DNA of 64,000 bases from Conexibacter sp. CPCC 206217 (GCF_030646165.1 NZ_JAUTDO010000006.1:1-64000); one strand, 5' to 3'; numbered from the stretch's first letter, positions 25,529-34,165 are shown. The notes: generated from the sequence alone by a model not told the origin. Made by a program: numbers and translations.

Positions 25529-25569
25529 CAGCAACCACCGCCCAGCGTCGTTGCGGGCAGGACGTTCAT
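25528..25569 (-). CDS. Possible 13-residue upstream (leader) peptide before the MFS gene
   Basis: ATG at 25569 opens a frame of 13 codons (MNVLPATTLGGGC) whose TGA overlaps the transporter ATG as TGATG. A weak ribosome site (GAAGAGAAA) precedes it. It could couple or regulate transporter translation. A chance frame is possible. Confidence 0.25.
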   Translation of the reverse strand: MNVLPATTLGGGC

Positions 25570-25689
25570 GTCGTTTCTCTTCATCTCGGGGCCTGAGATC
25601 GAGGTATGTGGACAGCGCACTCCGGATCGTCGCGAATGCACCGCGTGATGAATAGCAGGTGAAGGTGGTCGCCGTGATGACCCGGGAAG

Positions 25690-25707
25690 GCGTGAGCGAC
25701 GTCACGC
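25690..25707. promoter_or_regulatory. Possible TetR operator
   Basis: GCGTGAGCGACGTCACGC has six-base inverted arms (GCGTGA/TCACGC) with a six-base centre, 37 bases before the TetR start and between the divergent MFS and TetR genes. The size suits a TetR dimer. Assigned by position only. Confidence 0.4.
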
Positions 25708-25743
25708 ATTCGGAGAGCCTTCTCCGGTTTGTACACTCGGCGG

Positions 25744-26325
25744 ATGGCCGTCACGGTTCCGAGAGAGCAGGTGCGCAAGGACGCCAGGCGCAATCGCGAG
25801 GCGATCCTCGACGCCGCGCGTCAGCTGTTCGCCGAGACGGCGGACGTCACGATGTGCCAGGTGGCGCGCCGCGCGGGCGTCGGGCAGGCGACCGTCTACC
25901 GCAACTTTCCCGACCGCACCGCGCTCGCGGCGGAGATCCTCGGCGAGCACGTCGAGCGGATCGAGCGGATCGCGGCAGAGCACGCCGACGACCCCGACGC
26001 CTTCTTCGTACTGCTGCGCAGCCTCGTCGAGGGCGTTGTCCCGCTCTACGCGTTCGGCCACCTCGCGCGCGAAGACGCCTGCGTGGACTCCCAGCTGGAC
26101 CGCAGCCGCCAGCGCGTCGCCGAGCTGCTGAAGCGCCCGCTCTGCGACGCCAAGGCGGCCGGCAAGCTGCGCCGCGACACGTCGCTCGACGACGTCTTCC
26201 TCGTGCTGCTGATGACGCGCGGCGCGATGGAGAAGTCGCAGGGCGCCGCGGGCCGCGCGGTCGCGGCCAATCGAGTGCTGACGCTGACGCTCGAAGGCCT
26301 CGTGCCGCCGAGCGCGCGCGCCTGA
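25744..26325 (+). CDS. TetR-family transcriptional regulator
   Basis: 193-residue regulator. The helix-turn-helix lies at ~14-60 (NREAILDAARQLFAETAD, CQVARRAGVGQATVYRNFPDR), followed by a helical ligand-binding domain. It is divergent from the MFS exporter and probably represses it until a toxic ligand is bound. ATG 25744 is chosen. A TTG at 25729 is in frame but has no ribosome site either, and a leaderless or weakly initiated message is likely. Confidence 0.88.
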   Translation: MAVTVPREQVRKDARRNREAILDAARQLFAETADVTMCQVARRAGVGQATVYRNFPDRTALAAEILGEHVERIERIAAEHADDPDAFFVLLRSLVEGVVPLYAFGHLAREDACVDSQLDRSRQRVAELLKRPLCDAKAAGKLRRDTSLDDVFLVLLMTRGAMEKSQGAAGRAVAANRVLTLTLEGLVPPSARA

Positions 26326-26376
26326 GCGGCTCACGGCGGAGGTCTGCGCGACACCGATCGCGGGTAACTGGTCGCC

Positions 26377-26796
26377 ATGCCCGCTGAGCGCTCGGCGATG
26401 CCTCACGTGCCGCGGATCGATCACATCGCGATCGGCGTCTCCGACGTGGAGCGCAGCCGTCTCTTCTACGCGGTCGTGCTCGCGCCGTTGGGGTTCGCCG
26501 AGCGCGCGGACGGCAAGGAAGCCCCGGACGAGGAGATCGAGTTCGGCGCTGGCGGCCTCTTTCCGTTCGGGATCTCGACGCGGCCGGCGATGACGATCGC
26601 ACCGGGCCTGCACGTCGCGTTCGCCGCCGAGCGCCGCGACCAGGTCGACGCCTTCCACGCCGCGGCGCTCGCCGCCGGCGGCACCGACAACGGCGCTCCG
26701 GGGCTGCGGCCGCAGTACTCCGAGCACTACTACGGCGCCTTCGTGCTCGACCCGGACGGCTACAACGTCGAAGCGGTCTGCAAAGGCGCGGGCTGA
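26377..26796 (+). CDS. VOC-superfamily (glyoxalase/dioxygenase-like) protein
   Basis: 139 residues with one vicinal-oxygen-chelate fold: IDHIAIGVSDVERSRLFYAVVLAPLGF at the start, then LHVAFAAERRDQVDAFHAAALAAGG, and the C-terminal AFVLDPDGYNVEAVCKG. Metal-ligand candidates are His in DHIAIGV, His in GLHVAF and Glu in NVEAV. Likely a lyase, a resistance protein or an uncharacterised enzyme. The start could also be the ATG at 26401. GGGTAACT lies just upstream, a possible SigB-type -10. Confidence 0.8.
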   Translation: MPAERSAMPHVPRIDHIAIGVSDVERSRLFYAVVLAPLGFAERADGKEAPDEEIEFGAGGLFPFGISTRPAMTIAPGLHVAFAAERRDQVDAFHAAALAAGGTDNGAPGLRPQYSEHYYGAFVLDPDGYNVEAVCKGAG

Positions 26797-26885
26797 GACT
26801 CCGCGTTCTGCCGACCTTCTCGAGGTCGGCGCCGTTCGCATGGATCATGATGTCGATGACGTTCTGAACAGAGGAGAGAGGCACC

Positions 26886-28262
26886 ATGACCGCACCGTCG
26901 TATGCCGTCGTCGACCCCGCCACGGGCGCGACGATCAAGACCTATGACCTGATCGGCGATGAGGCCCTGACGGACGCGATCGGCCGCGCTGCCGCAGCCG
27001 GCGCCGAGTGGGGGAGAGGGACGTCGCCGGAGCAGCGCGCCGCGGTCGTGCGCCGCGTCGGCGAACTGCACACGGAGCGCCGGCGGGAGCTGGCCGAGAT
27101 CATCGTGCGCGAGATGGGCAAGCCGATCGAGGAGGCGCTCGGCGAGGTCGACTTCAGCGCCGCGATCTACGCGTACTACGCCGACCGGGCGAGCGAGCTG
27201 CTCGCGGACGAGCCGATCAGGCTGCTCGACGGCGAAGGCTCGGCGCTCGTGCGCCGCACCCCGGTCGGGCTGCTGCTCGGGATCATGCCGTGGAACTTCC
27301 CGTACTACCAGGTCGCCCGCTTCGCCGGCCCGAACCTGCTGATCGGCAACACGATCCTGCTCAAGCACGCGCCGCAGTGCCCGGAGTCGGCCGCCGCGAT
27401 GGAGCAGATCTTCCACGACGCCGGCCTGCCCGCGGACGCGTACGTCAACATCTACGCGAGCAACGAGCAGGTCGAACGGATCATCGGCGACCCGCTCCTG
27501 CAGGGCGTCTCGCTGACCGGCTCGGGCCGCGCCGGCGCCGCCGTCGCCGCGATCGCCGGGCGCCATCTCAAGAAGGTGGTGCTCGAGCTGGGCGGCTCCG
27601 ACCCGTTCCTCGTGCTCGAGAACGACGACCTCGACCCGGTCGTCGCGGCGGCGGTCGCCGCGCGCATGGGCAACGGCGGGCAGGCCTGCAACGCGGCCAA
27701 GCGCTTCATCGTGCTCGACCGGCATTACGACGAGTTCCTCGACAAGCTGACCGCGTCGATGACCGCGATCGAGCCGAGCGACCCCTCGCGTGAGGACACC
27801 ACGCTCGGCCCGCTCTCCTCGACCGCCGCCGCAGAACGGCTCGAGCAGCAGGTCGAGCAGGCGCTGGCGAGCGGCGCCCGCCTGGTCGCCGGCGGCGGTC
27901 GCGACGGCGCGTACTTCAGCGCGACCGTGCTCGCCGACATCGCGCCGGACAACCCCGCCTACAGCGAGGAGTTTTTCGGGCCGGTCGCGCAGGTCTACCG
28001 CGCCGCGTCCGAGGAGGAGGCCGTCCGGCTCGCCAACGACACGCCATACGGCCTCGGCTCCTACGTCTTCTCCAGCGACGCGGCGCAGGCCGAGCGGGTC
28101 GCCGACCAGATCGAGGCCGGCATGGTCTTCGTCAACGTCGTCGACGCCGACGGCGCCGAGCTGCCGTTCGGCGGGGTGAAGGGATCCGGCTTCGGTCGCG
28201 AGCTGGGCCGCTTCGGCGCCGACGAGTTCGTCAACAAGAAGCTGATCCGCACCGGCGGGTGA
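26886..28262 (+). CDS. NAD(P)-dependent aldehyde dehydrogenase (succinate-semialdehyde type)
   Basis: 458-residue aldehyde dehydrogenase. MPWNFPYYQVARF is the cofactor-site motif, ELGGSDPFLVL contains the catalytic Glu, and NGGQACNAAKRFI contains the nucleophilic Cys (around residue 264). EEFFGPVAQVY and the end PFGGVKGSGFGRELG are complete. The short N-terminus and YYADRASELL text resemble GabD/Sad-like succinate-semialdehyde dehydrogenases. The ribosome site GAGGAGAGAGG precedes ATG 26886. Monocistronic by spacing. Other small aldehydes are possible substrates. Confidence 0.9.
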   Translation: MTAPSYAVVDPATGATIKTYDLIGDEALTDAIGRAAAAGAEWGRGTSPEQRAAVVRRVGELHTERRRELAEIIVREMGKPIEEALGEVDFSAAIYAYYADRASELLADEPIRLLDGEGSALVRRTPVGLLLGIMPWNFPYYQVARFAGPNLLIGNTILLKHAPQCPESAAAMEQIFHDAGLPADAYVNIYASNEQVERIIGDPLLQGVSLTGSGRAGAAVAAIAGRHLKKVVLELGGSDPFLVLENDDLDPVVAAAVAARMGNGGQACNAAKRFIVLDRHYDEFLDKLTASMTAIEPSDPSREDTTLGPLSSTAAAERLEQQVEQALASGARLVAGGGRDGAYFSATVLADIAPDNPAYSEEFFGPVAQVYRAASEEEAVRLANDTPYGLGSYVFSSDAAQAERVADQIEAGMVFVNVVDADGAELPFGGVKGSGFGRELGRFGADEFVNKKLIRTGG

Positions 28263-28334
28263 GCTGCTGAGGCGAGCGGATGGGTGACAGGAAGGTCTGG
28301 CGCACAGGCGGCATTTCGCTTAGGGTCGCAGCGT

Positions 28335-28565
28335 ATGGATGACGACTCCATGACGGGGATGGTCGGCACCGTCACCGGGACGGTCCGGCCGGGGGCGGTC
28401 GGCGAAGTGATGCTCGCCATTCGCGGCGGCGTCGAGGCGTTCTACGCCAAGCCGTACGACGGGGAGGAGGTCATCCCCGTCGGCGCGCGCTGCGCCGTCG
28501 TCGACTACCGCCCGCACGAGGCCTCCCGAACCGTCTTCGTCACCGCGATGCCAGACGCGGTCTGA
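28335..28565 (+). CDS. NfeD-like OB-fold protein (short, soluble)
   Basis: 76-residue protein resembling the C-terminal OB domain of NfeD: GMVGTVTGTVRPGAVGEVML, then a five-stranded barrel ending VIPVGARCAVVDYRPHEASRTVFV. Normal NfeD proteins place this domain after membrane helices, which are absent here. It precedes the flotillin-like gene by 51 bases, the usual NfeD-flotillin pairing, and probably acts as its partner. ATG 28335 is used; ATG 28350 is also possible. Confidence 0.7.
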   Translation: MDDDSMTGMVGTVTGTVRPGAVGEVMLAIRGGVEAFYAKPYDGEEVIPVGARCAVVDYRPHEASRTVFVTAMPDAV

Positions 28566-28616
28566 GCGTCGATCCCGGCCCCCGCCAACCCACCAGCAAG
28601 GACGCACGCTCACCCC

Positions 28617-30074
28617 ATGTTCCTGTACAGCGTTCCCGGACCGAACGAGGCCCTGCTCATCACCGGCTTGGGCGCCAAGGTCGACAACAGCAAGGCCGCC
28701 GCCGCGGCCAGCGACAGCGACGCGCCTGCCGTCAAGGAGACGCAGGACTTCAAGGTCGTGACCGGCAAGGGCGCGTTCATCGTCCCGTTCCTGCAGCGCG
28801 GCCACAAGCTGCCGCTCGACACCCGCCGCGTCGACCTCGGCAGCTCCGAGTACGAGGACGAGACGGGCGTCCTGTGCGTCTCCGCGGAGGCGATCCCCGT
28901 GCTGGTCGAGGCCGTCGTCGTCTTCAAGGTCGGTGACGACCGCGCCAGCATCGTCAACGCGGGCCGGCGCTTCCTCGGCAAGAGCGACGAGGAGATGAAC
29001 GAGACGATCAAGGAGATGGCGCACGGACACCTGCGCACGATCGTCGCGGGCCTGAGCGTCGAGGAGCTGATCAGAGGCCGCGACGTCCTGACCGAGCAGG
29101 TCCGCGAGGCGACCGCGGTCGAGATGCAGAAGCTCGGGCTGCACATCGACTCGCTGCAGCTCAAGCAGATCCGCGACGTTCCGAGCGAGGACGGCTCGGC
29201 TGGCTACATCGCCAACCTCGGCAAGCCGCACGCCGCCGCCGTCGCCTCGCGCGCCCGCATCGCCGAGGCCGACCGCGACCGCGAGGCGGTCGAGAGAGAG
29301 CAGGAGGCGCAGGCGCTCGCCGCCGAGGCCCGCAAGGAGTCCGAGGTCCGCCAGGCGAGAGCCCAGGCCGAGACCGAGAGAGCCAGAGCGGAGGCCGAGC
29401 AGGCCGGGCCGCTGGCGCAGGCGACCGCCCGCCAGGCCGTCGTCAGAGCGGACACCGCGGCCGCCGAGCTGGAGGCCGCGCTCGCCGAGCAGCAGCTGCA
29501 GACGCAGGTGCGCAAGCCGGCCGACGCCGAGGCGTACCGGCTCGTCACGCTCGCCGACGCCGATCGCCAGACCGAGGTCGCGCGCGCGACCGCCGCTGCG
29601 ACCGCGTTGGAGCTGGACGCGAGAGCGAGAGCGACGGCGACCTCGCTGGACGCCGACGCCACCTCGGCGGCCTTCCGCAAGCTCGGCGACGGCGAGGCGT
29701 CCGCGATCAGAGCCAAGGCGCTGGCCGAGGCCGACGGCGTCAAGGAGCGCGGGCTCGCCGAGGCCGCCGGCATCGAAGCGCGCCAGAAGGCGCTCGCGGA
29801 GGATGCCGAGGGCGTCATCGCGCAGCAGATCGCCGAGAACCTCCCCGCGATCGTCGCGGCCGCCGCTGCGCCGTTCTCCAACGTCGAGTCGTTCACCGTG
29901 CTCGACGGCGCGGAAGGCGTCCAGAAGGCGATCATGACGACGCTCGGGACCGCGACCGCCGTGCTGCCGATGGCGAAGAGCGTCTTCGCCGGCCTGTCCG
30001 GCGAGACGCCGCCGACGACGACCAACACGGCTGCTCCGGAGGCGCTGGATTCCGCGGACGCTCCGGAGGCGTAG
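28617..30074 (+). CDS. Flotillin-like SPFH-domain protein
   Basis: 485 residues. The N-terminal SPFH/band-7 domain (about 1-185) includes GKGAFIVPFLQRGHKLPLDTRR and VEMQKLGLHIDSLQLKQIRD. A long Ala/Glu/Arg-rich helical coiled coil follows (about 195-395), then a C-terminal hydrophobic Ala-rich end and a disordered acidic tail. Flotillins organise membrane microdomains. Here a clear N-terminal membrane helix is missing, so binding may be peripheral or by a hairpin. Arg in the coiled coil is often AGA. Paired with the NfeD-like gene upstream. Confidence 0.88.
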   Translation: MFLYSVPGPNEALLITGLGAKVDNSKAAAAASDSDAPAVKETQDFKVVTGKGAFIVPFLQRGHKLPLDTRRVDLGSSEYEDETGVLCVSAEAIPVLVEAVVVFKVGDDRASIVNAGRRFLGKSDEEMNETIKEMAHGHLRTIVAGLSVEELIRGRDVLTEQVREATAVEMQKLGLHIDSLQLKQIRDVPSEDGSAGYIANLGKPHAAAVASRARIAEADRDREAVEREQEAQALAAEARKESEVRQARAQAETERARAEAEQAGPLAQATARQAVVRADTAAAELEAALAEQQLQTQVRKPADAEAYRLVTLADADRQTEVARATAAATALELDARARATATSLDADATSAAFRKLGDGEASAIRAKALAEADGVKERGLAEAAGIEARQKALAEDAEGVIAQQIAENLPAIVAAAAAPFSNVESFTVLDGAEGVQKAIMTTLGTATAVLPMAKSVFAGLSGETPPTTTNTAAPEALDSADAPEA

Positions 30075-30084
30075 TCAGCCGTAG

Positions 30085-30204
30085 CCGTCACGACACCGCC
30101 TCGCCGCCCACGGCGCAGGTGGCGCGACGGCGACCGTGCAGCCAGCGGACGGCGGCGCGGTCACGGTCAGATTCGGACTCGAGCCAGCCGCCGGCGGCAG
30201 GTGA
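30085..30204 (+). pseudogene. Possible remnant of a histidine-kinase C-terminus
   Basis: The frame +1 to flotillin reads RLAAHGAGGATATVQPADGG then AVTVRFGLEPAAGGR and TGA (30202-30204). This resembles the last strand of a HATPase_c domain ('AHGG.a.v...dGGavtvrf.LP'). No start, no upstream kinase. Short and tentative. Confidence 0.25.
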
Positions 30205-30262
30205 CCGCCGGCGACGCTCGCGCGACCGTGGGCACGAGCCGCGCGACAGAGGCCGTACGGAT

Positions 30263-30625
30263 CTAGGCGGGCGTCCCGCGGGCGTCCGCGAGCGCGTCGG
30301 TGCGCGTCGGGTGGGTTCGTTCAGCGCCCGTCAGACCGGCGATCTCGAACACGCGCGCGATCGAGGTGCCGGGCTCGACGACGAGGTGGAGTCGCTGCTG
30401 GCGGTCGCGCAGCTCGGCACCGAGCGCGAACAGCAGGTTGACGCCGGCGCTGTCGACGTATCCGACCTCGGTCAGGTCGACGACGAGCGTCGTGCTGCGG
30501 TTGCTGACGGCGGCGCGCAGGGCCTCGCCGATCTCGACCGTGTTGGACGCGTCGATCTCGCCTTCGATCGCGACCAGCGGATGCTCGTCGTCGTGCTCTG
30601 TGTCGATCCGCGCCAATGGCGTCAC
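30263..30625 (-). CDS. STAS-domain anti-sigma factor antagonist (RsbV/SpoIIAA-like)
   Basis: 120-residue cytosolic protein. The STAS fold is complete: HPLVAIEGEIDASNTVEIGEAL, then LVVDLTEVGYVDSAGVNLLFALG, where the Ser of DSAG is the expected phosphorylation site, and LHLVVEPGTSIARVFEIAGL. Unphosphorylated protein would bind an anti-sigma kinase and free a stress sigma factor. GTG 30625 overlaps the phosphatase gene stop as GTGA, so the phosphatase upstream is its likely activator. Confidence 0.9.
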   Translation of the reverse strand: MTPLARIDTEHDDEHPLVAIEGEIDASNTVEIGEALRAAVSNRSTTLVVDLTEVGYVDSAGVNLLFALGAELRDRQQRLHLVVEPGTSIARVFEIAGLTGAERTHPTRTDALADARGTPA

Positions 30626-32283
30626 GCTCGACCTCCCCTCAGTCTGCGTGTCAGCGTGACGACTGTTCCGTCGTCGCCGTGCTCGATCTCGAGCGTGTCC
30701 GTCAGCCGCCGCATCAGCAGCGTCCCGCGGCCGCGGTGCTCGCCGCGCGGCGGCCGCCAGCTGCCGTCGTCGCGCACGCACACCTCCACGAGGCCGTCGT
30801 CGCAGGTCGCCGTCAGCTCGAAGCTGTGGGAGCCGGGGCTGTAGGCATGCTCGATCGCGTTCGCGCATGCCTCCTGGCATGCGACGGTGATGTCGTAGCT
30901 TTCGTCCTCGCCGGCGCCGTGCGCGCGCAGCCAGGCGCGCAGTTGCATGCGGATCTCGGCGAGCATGCGGCGGTCGGCCGGCCAACGGCCGCTCAACACC
31001 GCCGTCGGAGGCGGGATGCGGATGGCGATCATGGCGACGTCGTCGGAGCGCTGCTCGGCGACGAGCGCCGTCTCGACCTGCCGGCAGAGCGGCTCGACCG
31101 CGCACTCTCTTCCAGCGGCGGCGCGCAGCCGTGCGAGGCCCTCGTCGATCAGCTCGCCGCGGCGCTCGACGAGGCCGTCGGTGTAGAGCAGGAACGTGGT
31201 GCCGAGACGGTACGGGTGAACGGTGCTGTGGAAGCGCGACCCAGCACCGACGGCGAGCGGCAGGTTGGGAACGACGTCGAGGAAGTCCGCGCCATGCTCG
31301 ACGTCGATCACGAGCGGGGGCGGATGGCCCGCGCTGACGTGCTCGAACGTCGCCGCCTCGGGATCGAGCACGAGGTAGGAGAGCGTCGTCATCTCGTGCG
31401 GGCCGAGCTGCCACATCAAGCGATTCATCCGTTCGACGACCGACGCCGGCCCGTAGCCGTCGGCGGCGTACGCGCGCAGCGCCGTGCGCAGCTGGGCCAT
31501 CACCGCGGCCGCGGCGACGCCGTGGCCGACGACGTCGCCGACCGCGACCGCGACGCGCCCGCCGGGCAGCGGGAAGGCGTCATACCAGTCCCCGCCGAGC
31601 GTCTCTCTGCTGGCCGGCAGGTAGCGGCTCGCGAGCTCGGTACCCGGCACCGTGCGCAGATCGGGCAGCAGCTGGCGCTGCAGGGCCTCGGCCAGCCGGC
31701 GCTGCTCGTAGAGGGCGGCGTGCTCGATCGCGAGCGCTGCGCGGTCGGCGGCGAGCTGCAGCAGGTCGGTCTCGTCAGCGGTGAAGCGGCGCGGCCGGAG
31801 GCTCCCGACATGGAGCACGCCGAGGACGTTGCCCTCGACCAGCAGCGGCACGCCGAGCAGCGAGCGGATCCCCTTCTCGCGCAGGATCGGGTTGAGGATG
31901 TCGGCGTGGTCGACGTCATCGATCACGATCGGCCGGCGCTCGGCGGCGATCCGGCCGGCGAACCCCTTGCCGAGCGGGATCGTCACGCCCTGCTCGACCT
32001 CTTCTTCGATCCCCTTTGCGGCACGGGCGCGCAGCAGGCCGTCGTCCCGGTCCAGCAGCAGGATCGCGGCGGTGTCGGAGTCGAGGATCTCGCTGACACG
32101 CTCCAGCAGCTCGACCAACAGCTCCTCCTGGGGGAGGTACGCGAGGGCGGCGTCGGCGATCCGGTGCAGCTTCTCCAGCCGCGCGTGCGCGTCGTCGGGC
32201 AGGCCGTGAAGCTCGACCGGCTGAGCGCGCAAGCGACCGCGGGTCAACGCGGCTGCAAGGTCATCTTCGATCGGCTCGGGCAT
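30622..32283 (-). CDS. GAF-SpoIIE phosphatase-HATPase fusion (RsbU/RsbW type)
   Basis: 553-residue cytosolic regulator. A GAF sensor domain spans about 35-185 (SEILDSDTAAILLLDRDDGLL, LGVPLLVEGNVLGVLHVG). A PP2C/SpoIIE phosphatase spans about 195-400 (ETLGGDWYDAFPL, GDVVGHGVAAAAVM, LLYTDGLVERR). A C-terminal RsbW-like HATPase spans about 425-550 (EACANAIEHAYSP, VRDDGSW, GRGTLLMRRL). Phosphatase and kinase activities on the same STAS substrate would sit in one chain, beside the STAS gene. ATG 32283 is preferred because GGAGG lies eight bases upstream. Signal sensed by GAF unknown. Confidence 0.9.
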   Translation of the reverse strand: MPEPIEDDLAAALTRGRLRAQPVELHGLPDDAHARLEKLHRIADAALAYLPQEELLVELLERVSEILDSDTAAILLLDRDDGLLRARAAKGIEEEVEQGVTIPLGKGFAGRIAAERRPIVIDDVDHADILNPILREKGIRSLLGVPLLVEGNVLGVLHVGSLRPRRFTADETDLLQLAADRAALAIEHAALYEQRRLAEALQRQLLPDLRTVPGTELASRYLPASRETLGGDWYDAFPLPGGRVAVAVGDVVGHGVAAAAVMAQLRTALRAYAADGYGPASVVERMNRLMWQLGPHEMTTLSYLVLDPEAATFEHVSAGHPPPLVIDVEHGADFLDVVPNLPLAVGAGSRFHSTVHPYRLGTTFLLYTDGLVERRGELIDEGLARLRAAAGRECAVEPLCRQVETALVAEQRSDDVAMIAIRIPPPTAVLSGRWPADRRMLAEIRMQLRAWLRAHGAGEDESYDITVACQEACANAIEHAYSPGSHSFELTATCDDGLVEVCVRDDGSWRPPRGEHRGRGTLLMRRLTDTLEIEHGDDGTVVTLTRRLRGGRA

Positions 32284-32373
32284 CGGGCTGGCCTCCATCC
32301 GCACACAGCTACCGCGAATCGGTCGCGGCGACACCTAGTGTGCCGCGAATCGCGTCGACCGGGGGACGTGCCG

Positions 32374-32523
32374 TCAGCCGCCGCCGGGCATCGCCAGCCC
32401 CGTCTCGCAGGCGAGCACGACCGCCTGGACGCTGTCGCCGGTGTCGCCGGCGTCGCCGCGCGCGTCGTCTCGCGCCTGACGCGCCGCGCGTAACGATCCG
32501 ATCGCGCCCGCGTCCGGCGTCAC
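32374..32523 (-). CDS. Short reading frame overlapping the end of the sigma-factor gene
   Basis: GTG at 32523 overlaps the sigma-factor TGA as GTGA and opens 49 codons ending QAVVLACETGLAMPGGG and TGA (32374-32376). Part of the frame is Asp/Ala/Arg-rich, and the last third looks like a beta-alpha element. The coupling overlap is the main support. It is not recognised and could be a chance frame. Confidence 0.35.
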   Translation of the reverse strand: MTPDAGAIGSLRAARQARDDARGDAGDTGDSVQAVVLACETGLAMPGGG

Positions 32524-33749
32524 GTCGGAGGCGGGCGCTCGGCGGGCGCCGCCGCCCGCGCGCGGGCGGCCTGGCGGACGAGGTGGTCGCGCTCGGCGAC
32601 GTCGGTGGCGAGGCGTGCGGCATTCGCGTACGCCTCGCCTGCGGCGGGGAGGTCGCCGCTCAGCTCGTGAAGGTGGCCGCGGACGGCGTGCCAGCGGTGA
32701 CGCTCGCCGAGCACCTCGCGCAGCCGGTCGCTCTCGCGCAGCCCGGCGGCGGCGCCGAGGGCGTGGCCGACCGCGACCGCGCGCCCGAGCACCGCGGCGG
32801 GGTCCTGGCGCACCGGGTCGTCGGTGAGCGCGACGAGGTCGTCGTACCAGGCGAGGATCTGCGGCCAGTCGGTCTCCTCGGCGCTCGCCGCGTCGTCGTG
32901 CAGGGCAGCGATTGCGGCCTCGATCTGGTACCGGCCGGGACGCTCGAGCGCCAGCGCCGACTGCAGCACGCGCACGCCTTCGGCGATCTCACGCGTGTCC
33001 CACAGGCCGCGATCCTGGCGGTCGAGCGTGACGATGCGGCCCTCTGCGTCGCGTCGCGCCGGGAGGCGGGCGTGGTTGAGCAGCATCAGCGCGAGCAGCC
33101 CGCGCGCCTCCGGCTCCTCGGTCGCGAGCGTGAGCTGGCGCGCGAGCCGGATCGCCTCGGCGGCGAGGTCGACGCGGCCCGCGTGGCCGGTCGTGTACAC
33201 GAGGTAGAGCACGCGCAGCACGACGGCGAGGTCGCCGGGCCGGTCCAGCCGGCGGCCTCTCAGCGTGCGCTTGGCGCGGCTGATCCGCTGCGCCATCGTC
33301 GCCTCCGGCACGTAGAACGCGTCGGCGATCTCACGCGTCGTGAGGCCGCCGACGGCGCGCAGCGTCAGCGCCACCTGCGAGGCGGGGGCGAGGTCGGGGT
33401 TGCAGCAGCAGAACAACAGAAAGAGCGTGTCGTCGCCCACCTCGGCGGCGGTGGGCGGCGGTGCCGGCTGCGCGTGGATCGTCTCCTCGCGGCGCTGACG
33501 GGCGGTCTCGCTGCGGCGTGCGTCGACGAGCCGCCGGGTCGCGACCGCAGCCAGCCACGCGCGTTGGTCCTGCGGCGGGTGCTCGGGCCAGGTCCGCAGC
33601 GCCTCGAGCAGCGCCTCCTGCAGCGCGTCCTCGGCGGCGTAGAAGTCCTCGCCGCGCCTGACGAGGGTCGCGAGCACCCGCGGAATGAGATCCCGCCCGA
33701 CCGTGCGCAGCGCGCCCCCGTCCAGCCGCGAGGTCCGCTCCTGGCTCAC
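32520..33749 (-). CDS. ECF42-type RNA polymerase sigma factor with C-terminal TPR-like domain
   Basis: 409 residues, twice the length of a simple ECF factor. Sigma region 2 is near 15-85 (FYAAEDALQEALLEALRTWP, RAWLAAVATRRLVDARR), region 4 near 125-185 (LTLRAVGGLTTREIADAFYV, PEATMAQRISRAKRTLRGR), then a ~220-residue helical extension (FLL..CCCNPDLAP linker, YLVYTTGHAGR, ALGRAVAVGHALG) typical of the ECF42 group. ECF42 factors lack a classic anti-sigma factor and are encoded beside DGPF/YCII proteins, exactly as here. The extension is thought to regulate activity. Confidence 0.88.
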   Translation of the reverse strand: MSQERTSRLDGGALRTVGRDLIPRVLATLVRRGEDFYAAEDALQEALLEALRTWPEHPPQDQRAWLAAVATRRLVDARRSETARQRREETIHAQPAPPPTAAEVGDDTLFLLFCCCNPDLAPASQVALTLRAVGGLTTREIADAFYVPEATMAQRISRAKRTLRGRRLDRPGDLAVVLRVLYLVYTTGHAGRVDLAAEAIRLARQLTLATEEPEARGLLALMLLNHARLPARRDAEGRIVTLDRQDRGLWDTREIAEGVRVLQSALALERPGRYQIEAAIAALHDDAASAEETDWPQILAWYDDLVALTDDPVRQDPAAVLGRAVAVGHALGAAAGLRESDRLREVLGERHRWHAVRGHLHELSGDLPAAGEAYANAARLATDVAERDHLVRQAARARAAAPAERPPPT

Positions 33750-34165
33750 GCCGGATCAGTCGTCCGCGGGCGTTCCCACATGACCTCCCGCACGTCGATC
33801 CACTCGTACATCGGCCCGCCGCCCGGGCCGGGCTCGGAGGAGATGTGCGCCGCGATCTCGACCGCGCGCTCGTACGACTCGACGTCGACCATCGTCCAGC
33901 CCGCGATCAGGTCGCTGGTCTCGGGCAGCGGGCCGTCGGTCGTGACCGGCGCGGCGTCCGGGCCGCCGTAGCGCACGAACGTGCGCGACGGCGTCAGGGC
34001 CTGCGCGCCGACGAGCTCGCCGTTCTGCTCCAGCAACTCGTTGACGTGTCGCAGGAACGCCATGTGCGCCTCGACGTCCTCGGGGGCCCACTGGTCCATC
34101 GGGGGGAAGGGGTGGTGCGGCTCCGGGCCGCCGCGGTAGCGCTTGAGAAGCAGGTACTTGGGCAT
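33746..34165 (-). CDS. DGPF/YCII-domain protein, partner of the ECF42 sigma factor
   Basis: 139-residue protein of the YCII-related family. The name motif appears as TTDGPLPETSDLIAGWTMVD (DGPL for DGPF), with the N-terminal MPKYLLLKRYRGG and HMAFLRHVNELLEQNGELVGAQAL. Its stop overlaps the sigma-factor start (ATGA), so the two are translated together. In other actinobacteria, DGPF genes are targets of ECF42 sigma factors. The 160 bases upstream are free of genes and should contain the promoter. Confidence 0.88.
   Translation of the reverse strand: MPKYLLLKRYRGGPEPHHPFPPMDQWAPEDVEAHMAFLRHVNELLEQNGELVGAQALTPSRTFVRYGGPDAAPVTTDGPLPETSDLIAGWTMVDVESYERAVEIAAHISSEPGPGGGPMYEWIDVREVMWERPRTTDPA

Noticed and set aside
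25729..25743. TTG start five codons upstream for the TetR gene
   Set aside because: No ribosome site, and it would overlap the probable promoter; ATG 25744 gives a normal TetR N-terminus.
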